Shown here: one piece after another, positions 1 through 5,394 of the stretch
How positions within the stretch are numbered: position 1 is the first letter of the stretch
Layout: the number at the start of each line of letters is the position of its first letter
From: Thermodesulfobacteriota bacterium
GTDB taxonomy: Bacteria > Desulfobacterota > BSN033 > UBA1163
NCBI GenBank assembly: GCA_030024065.1
Contig: JASEIE010000266.1
Coordinates: 1-5,394, forward strand
DNA length: 5,394 bases
Direction of reading: 5' to 3'
The notes under the pieces: model-generated
Databases searched by the model: none
Told to the model about the DNA's origin: nothing
What the model saw: only the letters and a program-made list of their open reading frames with translations
Position numbers and translations under genes: made by a program

Positions 1-20
1 CATCGGGATAAACTCCAGCA

Positions 21-61
21 GGAATCCAGGAAAACACTGGATTCCGGGTCAAGCCCGGAAT
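21..61. repeat. Intergenic repeat unit made of two overlapping hairpins
   Basis: A 9-bp perfect inverted repeat (GGAATCCAG at 21-29, CTGGATTCC at 37-45, 7-nt loop) overlaps a second perfect 8-bp inverted repeat (ATTCCGGG at 41-48, CCCGGAAT at 54-61, 5-nt loop). The two stems share positions 41-45, so only one can form at a time. The GATTCCGGG...CCCGGAATGAC style resembles dispersed intergenic repeats that I recall from several proteobacterial and Desulfobacterota genomes. That it is multicopy here is inference, since only one copy is in the window. Neither stem is followed by a T tract on either strand, so it is not a classical intrinsic terminator. It lies about 180 bp beyond the stop of the molybdenum hydroxylase gene. 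Confidence 0.6.
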
Positions 62-84
62 GACAAACCGATTAAGATTTATGT

Positions 85-112
85 CGTTATATATAGAACC
101 TACGTTATATAT
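85..112. repeat. 10-bp direct repeat in an AT-rich intergenic stretch
   Basis: CGTTATATAT occurs at 85-94 and again at 103-112, 18 bp start to start, inside a strongly AT-rich patch in otherwise balanced sequence. It could be a protein-binding site or part of a promoter reading off the left edge, but no gene in the window depends on it. Low-complexity AT sequence makes chance similarity possible. Confidence 0.35.
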
Positions 113-237
113 TATGGTAGAGCGAGGTCCCCTTCTTTTCAATATTGCCCTCGATGTCCCCGATGCGGGAACTCATCTGTGCCCCAGCAACTCTAAGTGT
201 CCTTCCCATGAGGCGACCTCTCATTCCGTGACCCCAT

Positions 238-3006
238 TCAGGGATCCTGCTTGTTTCTCAAGGCCCAGAAAACTTTCTCAGGCGTCAATGGCAGGTGGTT
301 GACTCTGACTCCGACAGCATCATAGACAGCATTGGCCACAGCCGCTGCAGTGGGAATCGTGGCCGGTTCTCCCACCCCCCTGATGTCCTCCGGGCTCTTT
401 GCATTTTCTTTTTCAACGATGACCGAAACGATTTCTGGAACATCCATTGAGGTAGGCAGGCGGTAATCGAGAAAGGAATCATTGACCGGCCTTCCGTTCG
501 AGAAGATGACTTCTTCACTCAAGGCGTATCCCAATCCCATCGCTACCCCCCCATCGATCTGACCTTCAATGCCCTCTCTGAATATGGCTTTGCCAACATT
601 GTGAGCAGCAACGACCTTCAAAACATCCACCTTCCCGGTGGTCTTATCCACCTGCACGGCAACGGCCTGGGCGCCGTAGGCAAAAAAGGGTCTGGCCGGT
701 ACCGTATGGCTCTCAATGAATTCGGGGTTAAAGGGTGGATTGGGAGTGGTATGGGTTCCGGTCGCAACCACGGGGCCACCCTTCACCAAGGATAATTGAT
801 GTGCCGCTTTGGCGATTGGAATCGAAATGTCAGGACGCTCGCTCACATAGATCCTGCCGCCACCAATGGTTAGACTCTCTTCCGGAACCTTGAGATGCTG
901 TTCCGCAAACCCTAAGAGCTGCTTCTTTACACCATCGATGGCTTGATAAACAGCCACCCCCATTGCCTGCGTGGTCCGGCTTCCTATGGCGCCAAAGTCG
1001 TAAGGGCAGGTATCCGTGTCACCGCTGATGACCCTGATCCGCTCGAGCGGAATTCCCAGTTCCTCCGAAACCAGCAGGGCCATGGCTGTATCGGAACCGG
1101 CACCTATCTCAACAGAGCCGATCGAGAGGATAACCGTTCCATCCTCGTTGAGCCTCACCGTCGCGCTGGAGCCGAACCCGGCCATGCCCCACCACCCCCC
1201 TGCCACACCGACGCCAAGTGTCTTTGTCTCATCGACCTCCGGCAGAACGGTCAGATGCTTTTCCATGTATTTTTTTAATTGCGCAAGCGTTTCCTGATAA
1301 CCGCCCTCTGTTAGGACCTGTCCGGTTGCGGTCAGGTGATTGGCCTTTAGAGCATTTTTCATCCTCAATTCAATGGGATCCATGCCCAGCTTGCTCGCGA
1401 TCCGGTCCATCTGGGTTTCTGCTGCGAAGTGGGCCTGAGGTGCTCCCGGACCCCTGCAGGGGCCACAGGATATCTTGTTCGTGTACACGCAGATACCCTC
1501 AATCGAGAGATTGGGAATGTTGTAAGGGCCGGTGATGAGCAGCGCAACGTTCGAAGTGGTGTTGGGTCCGAAGTAGGCATAGGCCCCGGTGTCCACTTTA
1601 ATGAGTGCCTGCTTAGCCAGCAACATCCCATCCCTTTTCACACCGGTCTTGATCGAGATTTCCATGGAGTGACGGGGGGTGGCCGACAAAAAATCTTCCT
1701 GGCGGGTCAATTCTATTTTAACCGGCCTCTTCGACTTCATGGCCAGCATGGCCGCAATGGGTTCGATGGATATTTCCCCCTTGCCCCCGAAGCCGCCGCC
1801 GATCCGTGTTCCTGTCACTCGGATATCGGACATGGGAAGGTCGAGGGCCTCAGCGAGCCCTGAACGGATGATGAAAGGACGTGAGGTGCTACACCATACA
1901 TGCAGCCTCCCATTGTGGTCCACCTCGGCTAAGGCGGCCCTTGGTTCAAGAGGAGCCTGGTGAACCACGGGCATGGTATAGGTATCCTCGAATACCTCAT
2001 CGCTCTCTGCGAAGCCTTTTTCGATGTCCCCTTTTTTTATTTTGGTATGGAGACAGATATTTCCCTCGCGGTTCATGGGAATTTTAGAAGTGTATTCCTT
2101 GAACTTTTCGTGGATGAGCGGTGCACTGGGATCGATGCTGTGAGCAAAGGTAAAAACCCCAGGAAGCTCCTCGAGTTCCAGTTCGATGAGATCCAGGGCT
2201 CGCAGAGCTGTCTGCTCGTCAATGGCAGCCACCGCTGCCACAGGTTCACCCATATAGCGAATTTTGTCCCTGGCAAGCACCACTTCGTCCTGGATCTGAA
2301 ACCCTATTCTAACATCCGGGAAGTCCTCATCGGTGATCACCACTGAAACACCTGGAGCGAGCAGTGCCTTGTCCGTCCTTATTTTCTTGATCCGGGCATG
2401 GGGTATCTGGCTGCGAAGGATCTTGCCTGTCAGCATCCCCCGGCGTTTCATGTCACCGGTAAAGGTGGCATTGCCGGTTGTCTTTTCCGGGGCTTCCAAC
2501 CGTGTGACCCCAGGGGTTGCCGCTTGTTCTTCCTCCTTGTCGGGGTGGCAACTGGCCGTCGATTGAATTGCCTTTACAATCTTATTGTAACCGGTGCAGC
2601 GACAGAGATTTCCCTGCAGGTACTGGCGGATTTCTTCAGGGGTTGGATGGGGGTTTTCGTTCAAAAGGGCTGCGGCTGTTAAAATCATGCCCGGAGTACA
2701 AAATCCACATTGAATAGCGTCATGATCGACAAAGGCTTGCTGCAAAGGATGAAGTTTCCCGTCCTGACTCAGGCCTTCGATGGTGGTAATGTCTCTCCCT
2801 GCGACCTCTGAAAGGAGGACCAGACAGGAGTTTGTCGGTTGACCATCGATCAACACCGTGCAGGCGCCACAGTCACCCTGGCCACATCCTCTCTTGGTTC
2901 CTGTTAAGTCCAGTTGTTCTCGCAAGAACTCCAGGAGAGTCTGGTTTCCGCCTTCGGATGATCGTACTGTCCGGCCATTGACCTTCAGCTCAATAGTCTG
3001 ATTCAT
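238..3006 (-). CDS. Molybdenum hydroxylase, fused [2Fe-2S] and molybdopterin-binding subunit (xanthine dehydrogenase/aldehyde oxidoreductase family)
   Basis: This 922-residue protein joins the iron-sulfur and Mo-pterin modules of the xanthine dehydrogenase family. Residues 1-80 are a plant-type ferredoxin domain with cluster ligands C41, C46, C49 and C61. Residues about 85-150 are the helical [2Fe-2S] domain with C100, C103, C135 and C137. A charged linker (about 152-168) leads to the Mo-pterin domains. Visible pocket motifs are HQAPLEP (Q350), GGGFGGK (403-409), CRGPGAPQ (R518) and GVGEP with the expected catalytic base E880. Fused length and order match Desulfovibrio gigas aldehyde oxidoreductase (about 907 residues), but here an FAD-subunit gene lies 109 bp upstream, so the complex should also carry flavin. 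No signal peptide is seen, which implies a cytoplasmic enzyme. GGAGG at 3017-3021 supports the start. The Gln normally found in the ExGQG motif is Ala (A636), and C514 and C517 flank the pocket Arg. CoxL's active-site CSFR motif is absent, so it is not a CO dehydrogenase. The substrate is unknown. Confidence 0.95.
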   Translation of the reverse strand: MNQTIELKVNGRTVRSSEGGNQTLLEFLREQLDLTGTKRGCGQGDCGACTVLIDGQPTNSCLVLLSEVAGRDITTIEGLSQDGKLHPLQQAFVDHDAIQCGFCTPGMILTAAALLNENPHPTPEEIRQYLQGNLCRCTGYNKIVKAIQSTASCHPDKEEEQAATPGVTRLEAPEKTTGNATFTGDMKRRGMLTGKILRSQIPHARIKKIRTDKALLAPGVSVVITDEDFPDVRIGFQIQDEVVLARDKIRYMGEPVAAVAAIDEQTALRALDLIELELEELPGVFTFAHSIDPSAPLIHEKFKEYTSKIPMNREGNICLHTKIKKGDIEKGFAESDEVFEDTYTMPVVHQAPLEPRAALAEVDHNGRLHVWCSTSRPFIIRSGLAEALDLPMSDIRVTGTRIGGGFGGKGEISIEPIAAMLAMKSKRPVKIELTRQEDFLSATPRHSMEISIKTGVKRDGMLLAKQALIKVDTGAYAYFGPNTTSNVALLITGPYNIPNLSIEGICVYTNKISCGPCRGPGAPQAHFAAETQMDRIASKLGMDPIELRMKNALKANHLTATGQVLTEGGYQETLAQLKKYMEKHLTVLPEVDETKTLGVGVAGGWWGMAGFGSSATVRLNEDGTVILSIGSVEIGAGSDTAMALLVSEELGIPLERIRVISGDTDTCPYDFGAIGSRTTQAMGVAVYQAIDGVKKQLLGFAEQHLKVPEESLTIGGGRIYVSERPDISIPIAKAAHQLSLVKGGPVVATGTHTTPNPPFNPEFIESHTVPARPFFAYGAQAVAVQVDKTTGKVDVLKVVAAHNVGKAIFREGIEGQIDGGVAMGLGYALSEEVIFSNGRPVNDSFLDYRLPTSMDVPEIVSVIVEKENAKSPEDIRGVGEPATIPTAAAVANAVYDAVGVRVNHLPLTPEKVFWALRNKQDP

Positions 3007-3016
3007 ACGTTCGTAT

Positions 3017-3021
3017 CCTCC
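3017..3021 (-). promoter_or_regulatory. Ribosome binding site of the fused Fe-S/Mo subunit
   Basis: The minus strand reads GGAGG here, 10 nt before the ATG at 3006. The spacing is slightly long but usable, and it supports this start, which leaves a complete ferredoxin domain. Confidence 0.7.
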
Positions 3022-3065
3022 ATCACGCTTTCAACTTTAAAGCCTAAACGCTGGGACATGCTCGG

Positions 3066-3095
3066 CCTGCCTGCTGCGGGCAGGGATTGACCCTG
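3066..3095 (-). other. Two overlapping, mutually exclusive hairpins in the leader of the Fe-S/Mo gene
   Basis: CCTGCC (3066-3071) pairs with GGCAGG (3079-3084), and CAGGG (3081-3085) pairs with CCCTG (3091-3095) across a 5-nt loop. The stems share 3081-3084 and cannot form together. They lie between the stop of the FAD subunit gene and the ribosome binding site of the next gene, so they would be in the polycistronic mRNA. No T tract follows, so termination is unlikely. The GCCTGCC arm at 3065-3071 also occurs in the palindrome at 3157-3177, suggesting a shared repeat family. A role in mRNA processing or subunit stoichiometry is only inference. Confidence 0.5.
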
Positions 3096-3115
3096 TGCGG
3101 AACTTTTGTTGCGCC

Positions 3116-4009
3116 TTAAAAACCGGAGCTTGGCCCTGGCGAACGGGTCAAAGAGTTTGCCTGCCGGTAGGCGGCAAGCAAGCCCTGTTGGCAGAGTTCC
3201 CTGACCATTTCCCTTCGGTACTCAGCGCTGGCTCTCTGATCTGAGATCGGTTGGCAGGATTGAGCCGCCATCTCTGCAGCTTCACGGCTTGCCTTAAGGT
3301 CGAACGCTCTGCCCTCCAATATCTTCTCGGCGGATGGTGCCCGGATGGGTGTAGGGGCTACTGCACCCAGAGCAATTCGCGCTTTACGGATCTGGCCATT
3401 TCCTTCCAGCTCCAGCAAAACCGCCACGCCAACAAAAGCGAGGTCCATCGCATTCCTCGTGGATAGTTTGTAATAGACAGATCCTTGGCGGTTGCGAGAT
3501 AGGGGGATCTTTAAATGTGTGAGCACTTCGCCGTCTCTCAGGGCTGTCATCCCTGGCCCCAGGAAAAAGTTGCCAAGATCAACCGTCCTCGTGCCGGTCT
3601 TTCCACAGATTAAAGCCTGGGCATCCAGAGCCAGAAGGGCCGGGGCTGTTTCAGCGGAGGGGGAAGCATTGCAGAGGTTCCCACCGATCGTTGCCCTGTT
3701 CCTGACCTGAACAGAACCCAGCTTAGCCGCAGCCTGAGACAGAAGTGGCACCTTCTCCAAAGCAGACGGAGACGTTTCCAGAGCTCTGATGGATGTTAAG
3801 GCGCCAATGGAGAATTCATCTCCTGAGATCCTCAACCCATCCATTTCTCGAATGCCCTTCAAGTCGATCACACACTGGGGGCGTCTCTTTCCTTCCTTGA
3901 TCTGGACCAATAAATCGGTCCCCCCCGCCAAAAAAACCGACACTGTTTCTGAGGCTGCATCCAAGGCTTCTTGCAAGCTGAAGACCTTTTGGTAGTTAAA
4001 AAATTGCAT
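3116..4009 (-). CDS. FAD-binding subunit of the molybdenum hydroxylase (CoxM/XdhB-like)
   Basis: This 297-residue protein is the flavin subunit that takes electrons from the [2Fe-2S] clusters and passes them to NAD(P)+ or another acceptor. It has the family's two FAD motifs: AGGTDLLVQIK (28-38) and TIGGNLCNASPSAE (107-120). The C-terminal flavoprotein domain follows from about 165, with YYKLSTRNAMDLAFVGVAV. Length is normal for CoxM-type subunits (about 280-300). No cysteine-rich insertion is present, unlike the [4Fe-4S]-bearing beta subunit of 4-hydroxybenzoyl-CoA reductase, which argues against that enzyme. The start is backed by AGAGG 6 nt upstream. The gene reads the same way as the fused Fe-S/Mo subunit 109 bp downstream, and the pair makes a full hydroxylase. 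Two oddities: residues 278-285 of the tail are encoded by a palindromic repeat, and the AGGTD motif is encoded across runs of seven T and seven G. Confidence 0.95.
   Translation of the reverse strand: MQFFNYQKVFSLQEALDAASETVSVFLAGGTDLLVQIKEGKRRPQCVIDLKGIREMDGLRISGDEFSIGALTSIRALETSPSALEKVPLLSQAAAKLGSVQVRNRATIGGNLCNASPSAETAPALLALDAQALICGKTGTRTVDLGNFFLGPGMTALRDGEVLTHLKIPLSRNRQGSVYYKLSTRNAMDLAFVGVAVLLELEGNGQIRKARIALGAVAPTPIRAPSAEKILEGRAFDLKASREAAEMAAQSCQPISDQRASAEYRREMVRELCQQGLLAAYRQANSLTRSPGPSSGF
3157..3177. repeat. Palindromic repeat inside the 3' end of the FAD-subunit gene
   Basis: TTGCC (3157-3161) pairs with GGCAA (3173-3177), and GCC (3163-3165) pairs with GGC (3170-3172) around a GGTA loop, leaving T3162 as a single bulge. 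Its GCCTGCC arm (3159-3165) also begins the hairpin in the gap downstream of this gene (3065-3071). It encodes residues 278-285 (LAAYRQAN) of the FAD subunit, after the conserved REMVREL segment that normally closes the domain. This looks like a mobile palindromic element that has become coding sequence, though copy number cannot be tested here. Confidence 0.5.
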
Positions 4010-4015
4010 TCCTAA

Positions 4016-4020
4016 CCTCT
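4016..4020 (-). promoter_or_regulatory. Ribosome binding site of the FAD subunit
   Basis: The minus strand reads AGAGG, 6 nt upstream of the ATG at 4009. This fixes the start just before the MQFFNY segment typical of the family's N-terminus. Confidence 0.65.
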
Positions 4021-4111
4021 ATGGTTTACCTTTTTCACCTTTTTGGTGGTTTTGTACGCAATATCAATAGACCCACTTTCCCGAGATAATCCCTTGGGGT
4101 TGCCCCCCGCT

Positions 4112-4717
4112 TTACAGTGTCATCCCTTTACAATTCCCCTTCTTGATTTCTTCAAGCAATTCTTCAAGGGTGCAGACAGGGTTTTTAAATTCTGTAAACG
4201 CACGGCCAACCTGCCCCGTGCTATGACAATCGCTACCGCCTATGGAAGGAAGTTTTTTCATGTCCGCAGCCTGAATGGCTTTTTGAATTTTATCTTCCGA
4301 ATCCAGGCCATTGTGGGTTTCAATCGCGTCAAAGCCGTCAATCTTTAAAAGATTTTCACCGAAGGAATCCCAGCCCCTGAACGGATGGGCGGGCACACAG
4401 ATTCCGCCATGATGATGGACGCTTTCTAATACCCGGAAGAGGTCTAAATAATTGTGGCGGTACCATGCATCCCAGGACTCTTCTTTTAAGCCATAGACAA
4501 GGAGATGCCCATGGCTTGTGGATAGCTCAATACCTCTGAAAACATAAAAGCCCTTGGGGACTTTTATGTTTTCTATCACCCAGAAATCCAGAAGAGAGGA
4601 ATGCTCGGTAAAACAGACTCCATCCAGATTCATCTTAATGGCCTGTTCTATTAACTCCTCAGGTTCAAAGTAATTGTCGCCCGAATATTTGCTATGGCAG
4701 TGCAGATCAATCTTCAT
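4112..4717 (-). CDS. PHP-domain metal-dependent phosphoesterase
   Basis: This 201-residue protein is a stand-alone PHP domain, a metal-binding barrel fold that usually hydrolyses phosphoesters with two or three Mn, Fe or Zn ions. All expected motifs are present: DLHCHSKYSGD at the N-terminus (D4, H6, H8, D14), FTEHS (E38, H39), RGIELS (E64), AHPF (H111), ETHNG (E133, H135) and SDCHS (D163, H165). The length fits small PHP proteins, with no polymerase or helicase fusion. No in-frame start exists upstream, because a TAA lies four codons before the ATG. There is no Shine-Dalgarno sequence in front of it. It is followed after 102 bp by the hydroxylase FAD subunit on the same strand, so the genes may be co-transcribed. 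Possible substrates in the family include nucleotides, oligonucleotides and sugar phosphates; nothing here picks one, and a role in hydroxylase function or cofactor metabolism would be a guess. Confidence 0.9.
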   Translation of the reverse strand: MKIDLHCHSKYSGDNYFEPEELIEQAIKMNLDGVCFTEHSSLLDFWVIENIKVPKGFYVFRGIELSTSHGHLLVYGLKEESWDAWYRHNYLDLFRVLESVHHHGGICVPAHPFRGWDSFGENLLKIDGFDAIETHNGLDSEDKIQKAIQAADMKKLPSIGGSDCHSTGQVGRAFTEFKNPVCTLEELLEEIKKGNCKGMTL

Positions 4718-4725
4718 TGGAAGGA

Positions 4726-4752
4726 CTTAAATCATCTCATTCAGAAAGTCAA
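4726..4752 (-). promoter_or_regulatory. Possible promoter of the PHP gene
   Basis: On the minus strand TTGACT (4747-4752) matches the -35 consensus at five of six bases, and TTTAAG (4726-4731) matches the -10 at four of six, but the spacer is only 15 bp. The -10 ends 8 nt before the PHP start codon, so a transcript would begin almost at the ATG. Short spacing and a weak -10 keep this tentative. Confidence 0.3.
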
Positions 4753-4859
4753 TAAGAGTGGGTGACCTTCCATCCGTGGAGCAATGAGGAGAGGGGGTAA
4801 GCATTCGGGATGATTAAAGGAAGATCGCACTTAATGGTTCGACGAAAAGTTAAATATTG

Positions 4860-4868
4860 TGTTATACT
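4860..4868 (+). promoter_or_regulatory. Extended -10 promoter element for the flavoprotein gene
   Basis: TGTTATACT is an extended -10 (TGn followed by TATACT, one mismatch to TATAAT). No good -35 lies upstream, which is usual for extended -10 promoters. The element ends 9 nt before the ATG at 4878, so transcription would start within a few bases of the start codon and leave no room for a ribosome binding site. A small palindrome, TTCG-A-CGAA (4838-4846), sits where a -35 would be and might be an operator. Confidence 0.45.
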
Positions 4869-4877
4869 GCCGACATC

Positions 4878-5394
4878 ATGCCTGATACAGATGTCATCAT
4901 CATCGGAGCGGGAATGGCAGGCCTTACCTGCGGTTGTCTTCTCGCACAAAAAGGGCTGAAGGTCCTCATGATCGAGAAGAACCAGAAGGTGGGGGGATGC
5001 TGTACTTCATTTCAGAGAAACGGGTTCTCTTTCGACCTCTCTGTCCAGTCAATCGGCGAGTGTCGGGAGGGCGGAAGGATCTGGAATCTTTTGAAGAGAT
5101 TGGACCTCCTCGATCAGATTCGTTTCATTCCCCTCGAGCCCGCAAGGGAGTACCACTTTCCCGACAAAAGTGTCATTCAATCCTCATCGCTCGAAACCCA
5201 TATCGAAAACCTCTCCAGGCTCTTCCCGGGAGAACGGAAGGGCATTCAGGAGATTTATGACGTACTGAGAAAGATTTTTGATGAGTTATCACAGATTCCT
5301 TCCTCTCTCAACTGGTTTGATCCCTCTTCCTTCTCGTCACAATATCCTCTTCTCTCGAAATATAAGGATAAAACCTACGGAGAACTTCTCGGGG
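4878..5394 (+). CDS. FAD-dependent oxidoreductase, CrtI/phytoene desaturase-like (3' end beyond window)
   Basis: The visible 172 residues start MPDTDVIIIGAGMAGL and run off the right edge with no stop. The first 35 residues are a Rossmann dinucleotide-binding fold: glycine motif GAGMAG (10-15) and the ribose-binding acidic residue E33 at the end of strand 2 (VLMIEK). VGGCCTSF (38-45) followed by RNGFSFDLS (47-55) is the second FAD-contact motif typical of the phytoene desaturase and amine-oxidase-like flavoproteins. Such enzymes oxidise or isomerise polyenes, retinoids or related lipids, but many members of the family are uncharacterised and the substrate-binding region is not in view. The start is chosen because the Rossmann strand begins immediately after it. 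An upstream in-frame TTG at 4857 would add seven non-conserved residues, and TAA at 4851 closes the frame. No Shine-Dalgarno precedes it. It is divergent from the PHP gene, 160 bp away. Confidence 0.88.
   Translation, partial: MPDTDVIIIGAGMAGLTCGCLLAQKGLKVLMIEKNQKVGGCCTSFQRNGFSFDLSVQSIGECREGGRIWNLLKRLDLLDQIRFIPLEPAREYHFPDKSVIQSSSLETHIENLSRLFPGERKGIQEIYDVLRKIFDELSQIPSSLNWFDPSSFSSQYPLLSKYKDKTYGELLG

Noticed and set aside
157..220. Candidate intrinsic terminator for the minus-strand cluster (small stems CCCG/CGGG at 159-169 and GAGG/CCTC at 210-220)
   Set aside because: Stems are only 4 bp and no T run follows on the minus strand.
60..302. Open frame of 80 codons on the plus strand at the left end
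   Set aside because: Its ATG lies in the right arm of the repeat at 41-61, it has no ribosome binding site, it overlaps the end of the real hydroxylase gene antisense, and its protein looks like nothing I recognise.
1451..1462. Perfect 12-bp palindrome CCCCTGCAGGGG
   Set aside because: It lies in codons of the conserved pocket motif GPCRGPG, so coding constraint explains it.
1429..1863. Long open frames antisense to the hydroxylase genes (for example 144 codons here)
   Set aside because: They mirror codon bias of a well-supported gene, lack ribosome binding sites and show no recognisable domain.
238..4009. Assignment as aerobic CO dehydrogenase or as 4-hydroxybenzoyl-CoA reductase
   Set aside because: The Mo subunit lacks the CSFR copper-cysteine loop of CoxL, and the FAD subunit lacks the cysteine-rich [4Fe-4S] insertion of the reductase.
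4036..4048. Hairpin CACC-TTTTT-GGTG in the gap between the PHP and FAD genes
   Set aside because: A 4-bp stem with a loop of five T, no gene on the strand where a T tract would follow, and the pattern comes from a simple ACCTTTTT duplication.
4810..4959. Possible 49-codon leader ORF on the plus strand with a purine-rich GAGGAGAGGGGG upstream
   Set aside because: Spacing from the G run to the ATG is about 12 nt, more than half of it is an out-of-frame reading of the flavoprotein gene, and the likely promoter at 4860-4868 lies inside it.

Overview
The window holds a short gene cluster from a bacterium of moderate GC content. Three genes on the minus strand are read in the order PHP-domain phosphoesterase (4717 to 4112), FAD-binding subunit of a molybdenum hydroxylase (4009 to 3116), and a fused [2Fe-2S]/molybdopterin subunit of the same enzyme (3006 to 238). 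A fourth gene, cut by the right edge, runs divergently on the plus strand from 4878 and encodes a CrtI/phytoene-desaturase-like flavoprotein. The palindromic intergenic repeats and the type of molybdenum hydroxylase would fit a Desulfobacterota-like anaerobe, but nothing here fixes the taxonomy; this is an inference of low to moderate confidence.

Layout. Positions 1-237 hold no convincing gene. They contain a two-hairpin repeat unit (21-61) and an AT-rich stretch with a 10-bp direct repeat (85-112). I see no clear rho-independent terminator for the minus-strand cluster there. Positions 238-4009 encode the two molybdenum hydroxylase subunits, with a 109-bp gap between them that carries two overlapping hairpins. 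A 102-bp gap (4010-4111) separates the FAD subunit from the PHP gene. It carries the FAD gene's ribosome binding site, a run of six C on the plus strand and no good promoter, so co-transcription of all three genes is possible but unproven. Positions 4718-4877 form the divergent intergenic region.

How the genes work together. The two hydroxylase subunits together supply every cofactor site of a xanthine dehydrogenase-family enzyme: Mo-pterin, two [2Fe-2S] clusters and FAD. The enzyme should be cytoplasmic and pass electrons from the substrate at Mo through the clusters to FAD and on to NAD(P)+ or another acceptor. The substrate cannot be named from sequence: CO dehydrogenase and 4-hydroxybenzoyl-CoA reductase are disfavoured, while a purine, N-heterocycle or aldehyde is open. 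The PHP protein keeps all expected metal ligands, but its substrate and its link to the hydroxylase are unknown. The flavoprotein on the other strand may be unrelated.

I find no wholly new system. The points most worth checking are the lack of Shine-Dalgarno sequences at both divergent starts (possible leaderless mRNAs), a palindromic repeat that encodes part of the FAD subunit's C-terminal tail, a related palindrome in the gap just downstream, and the unusual cysteine pair and Gln-to-Ala change around the Mo site.
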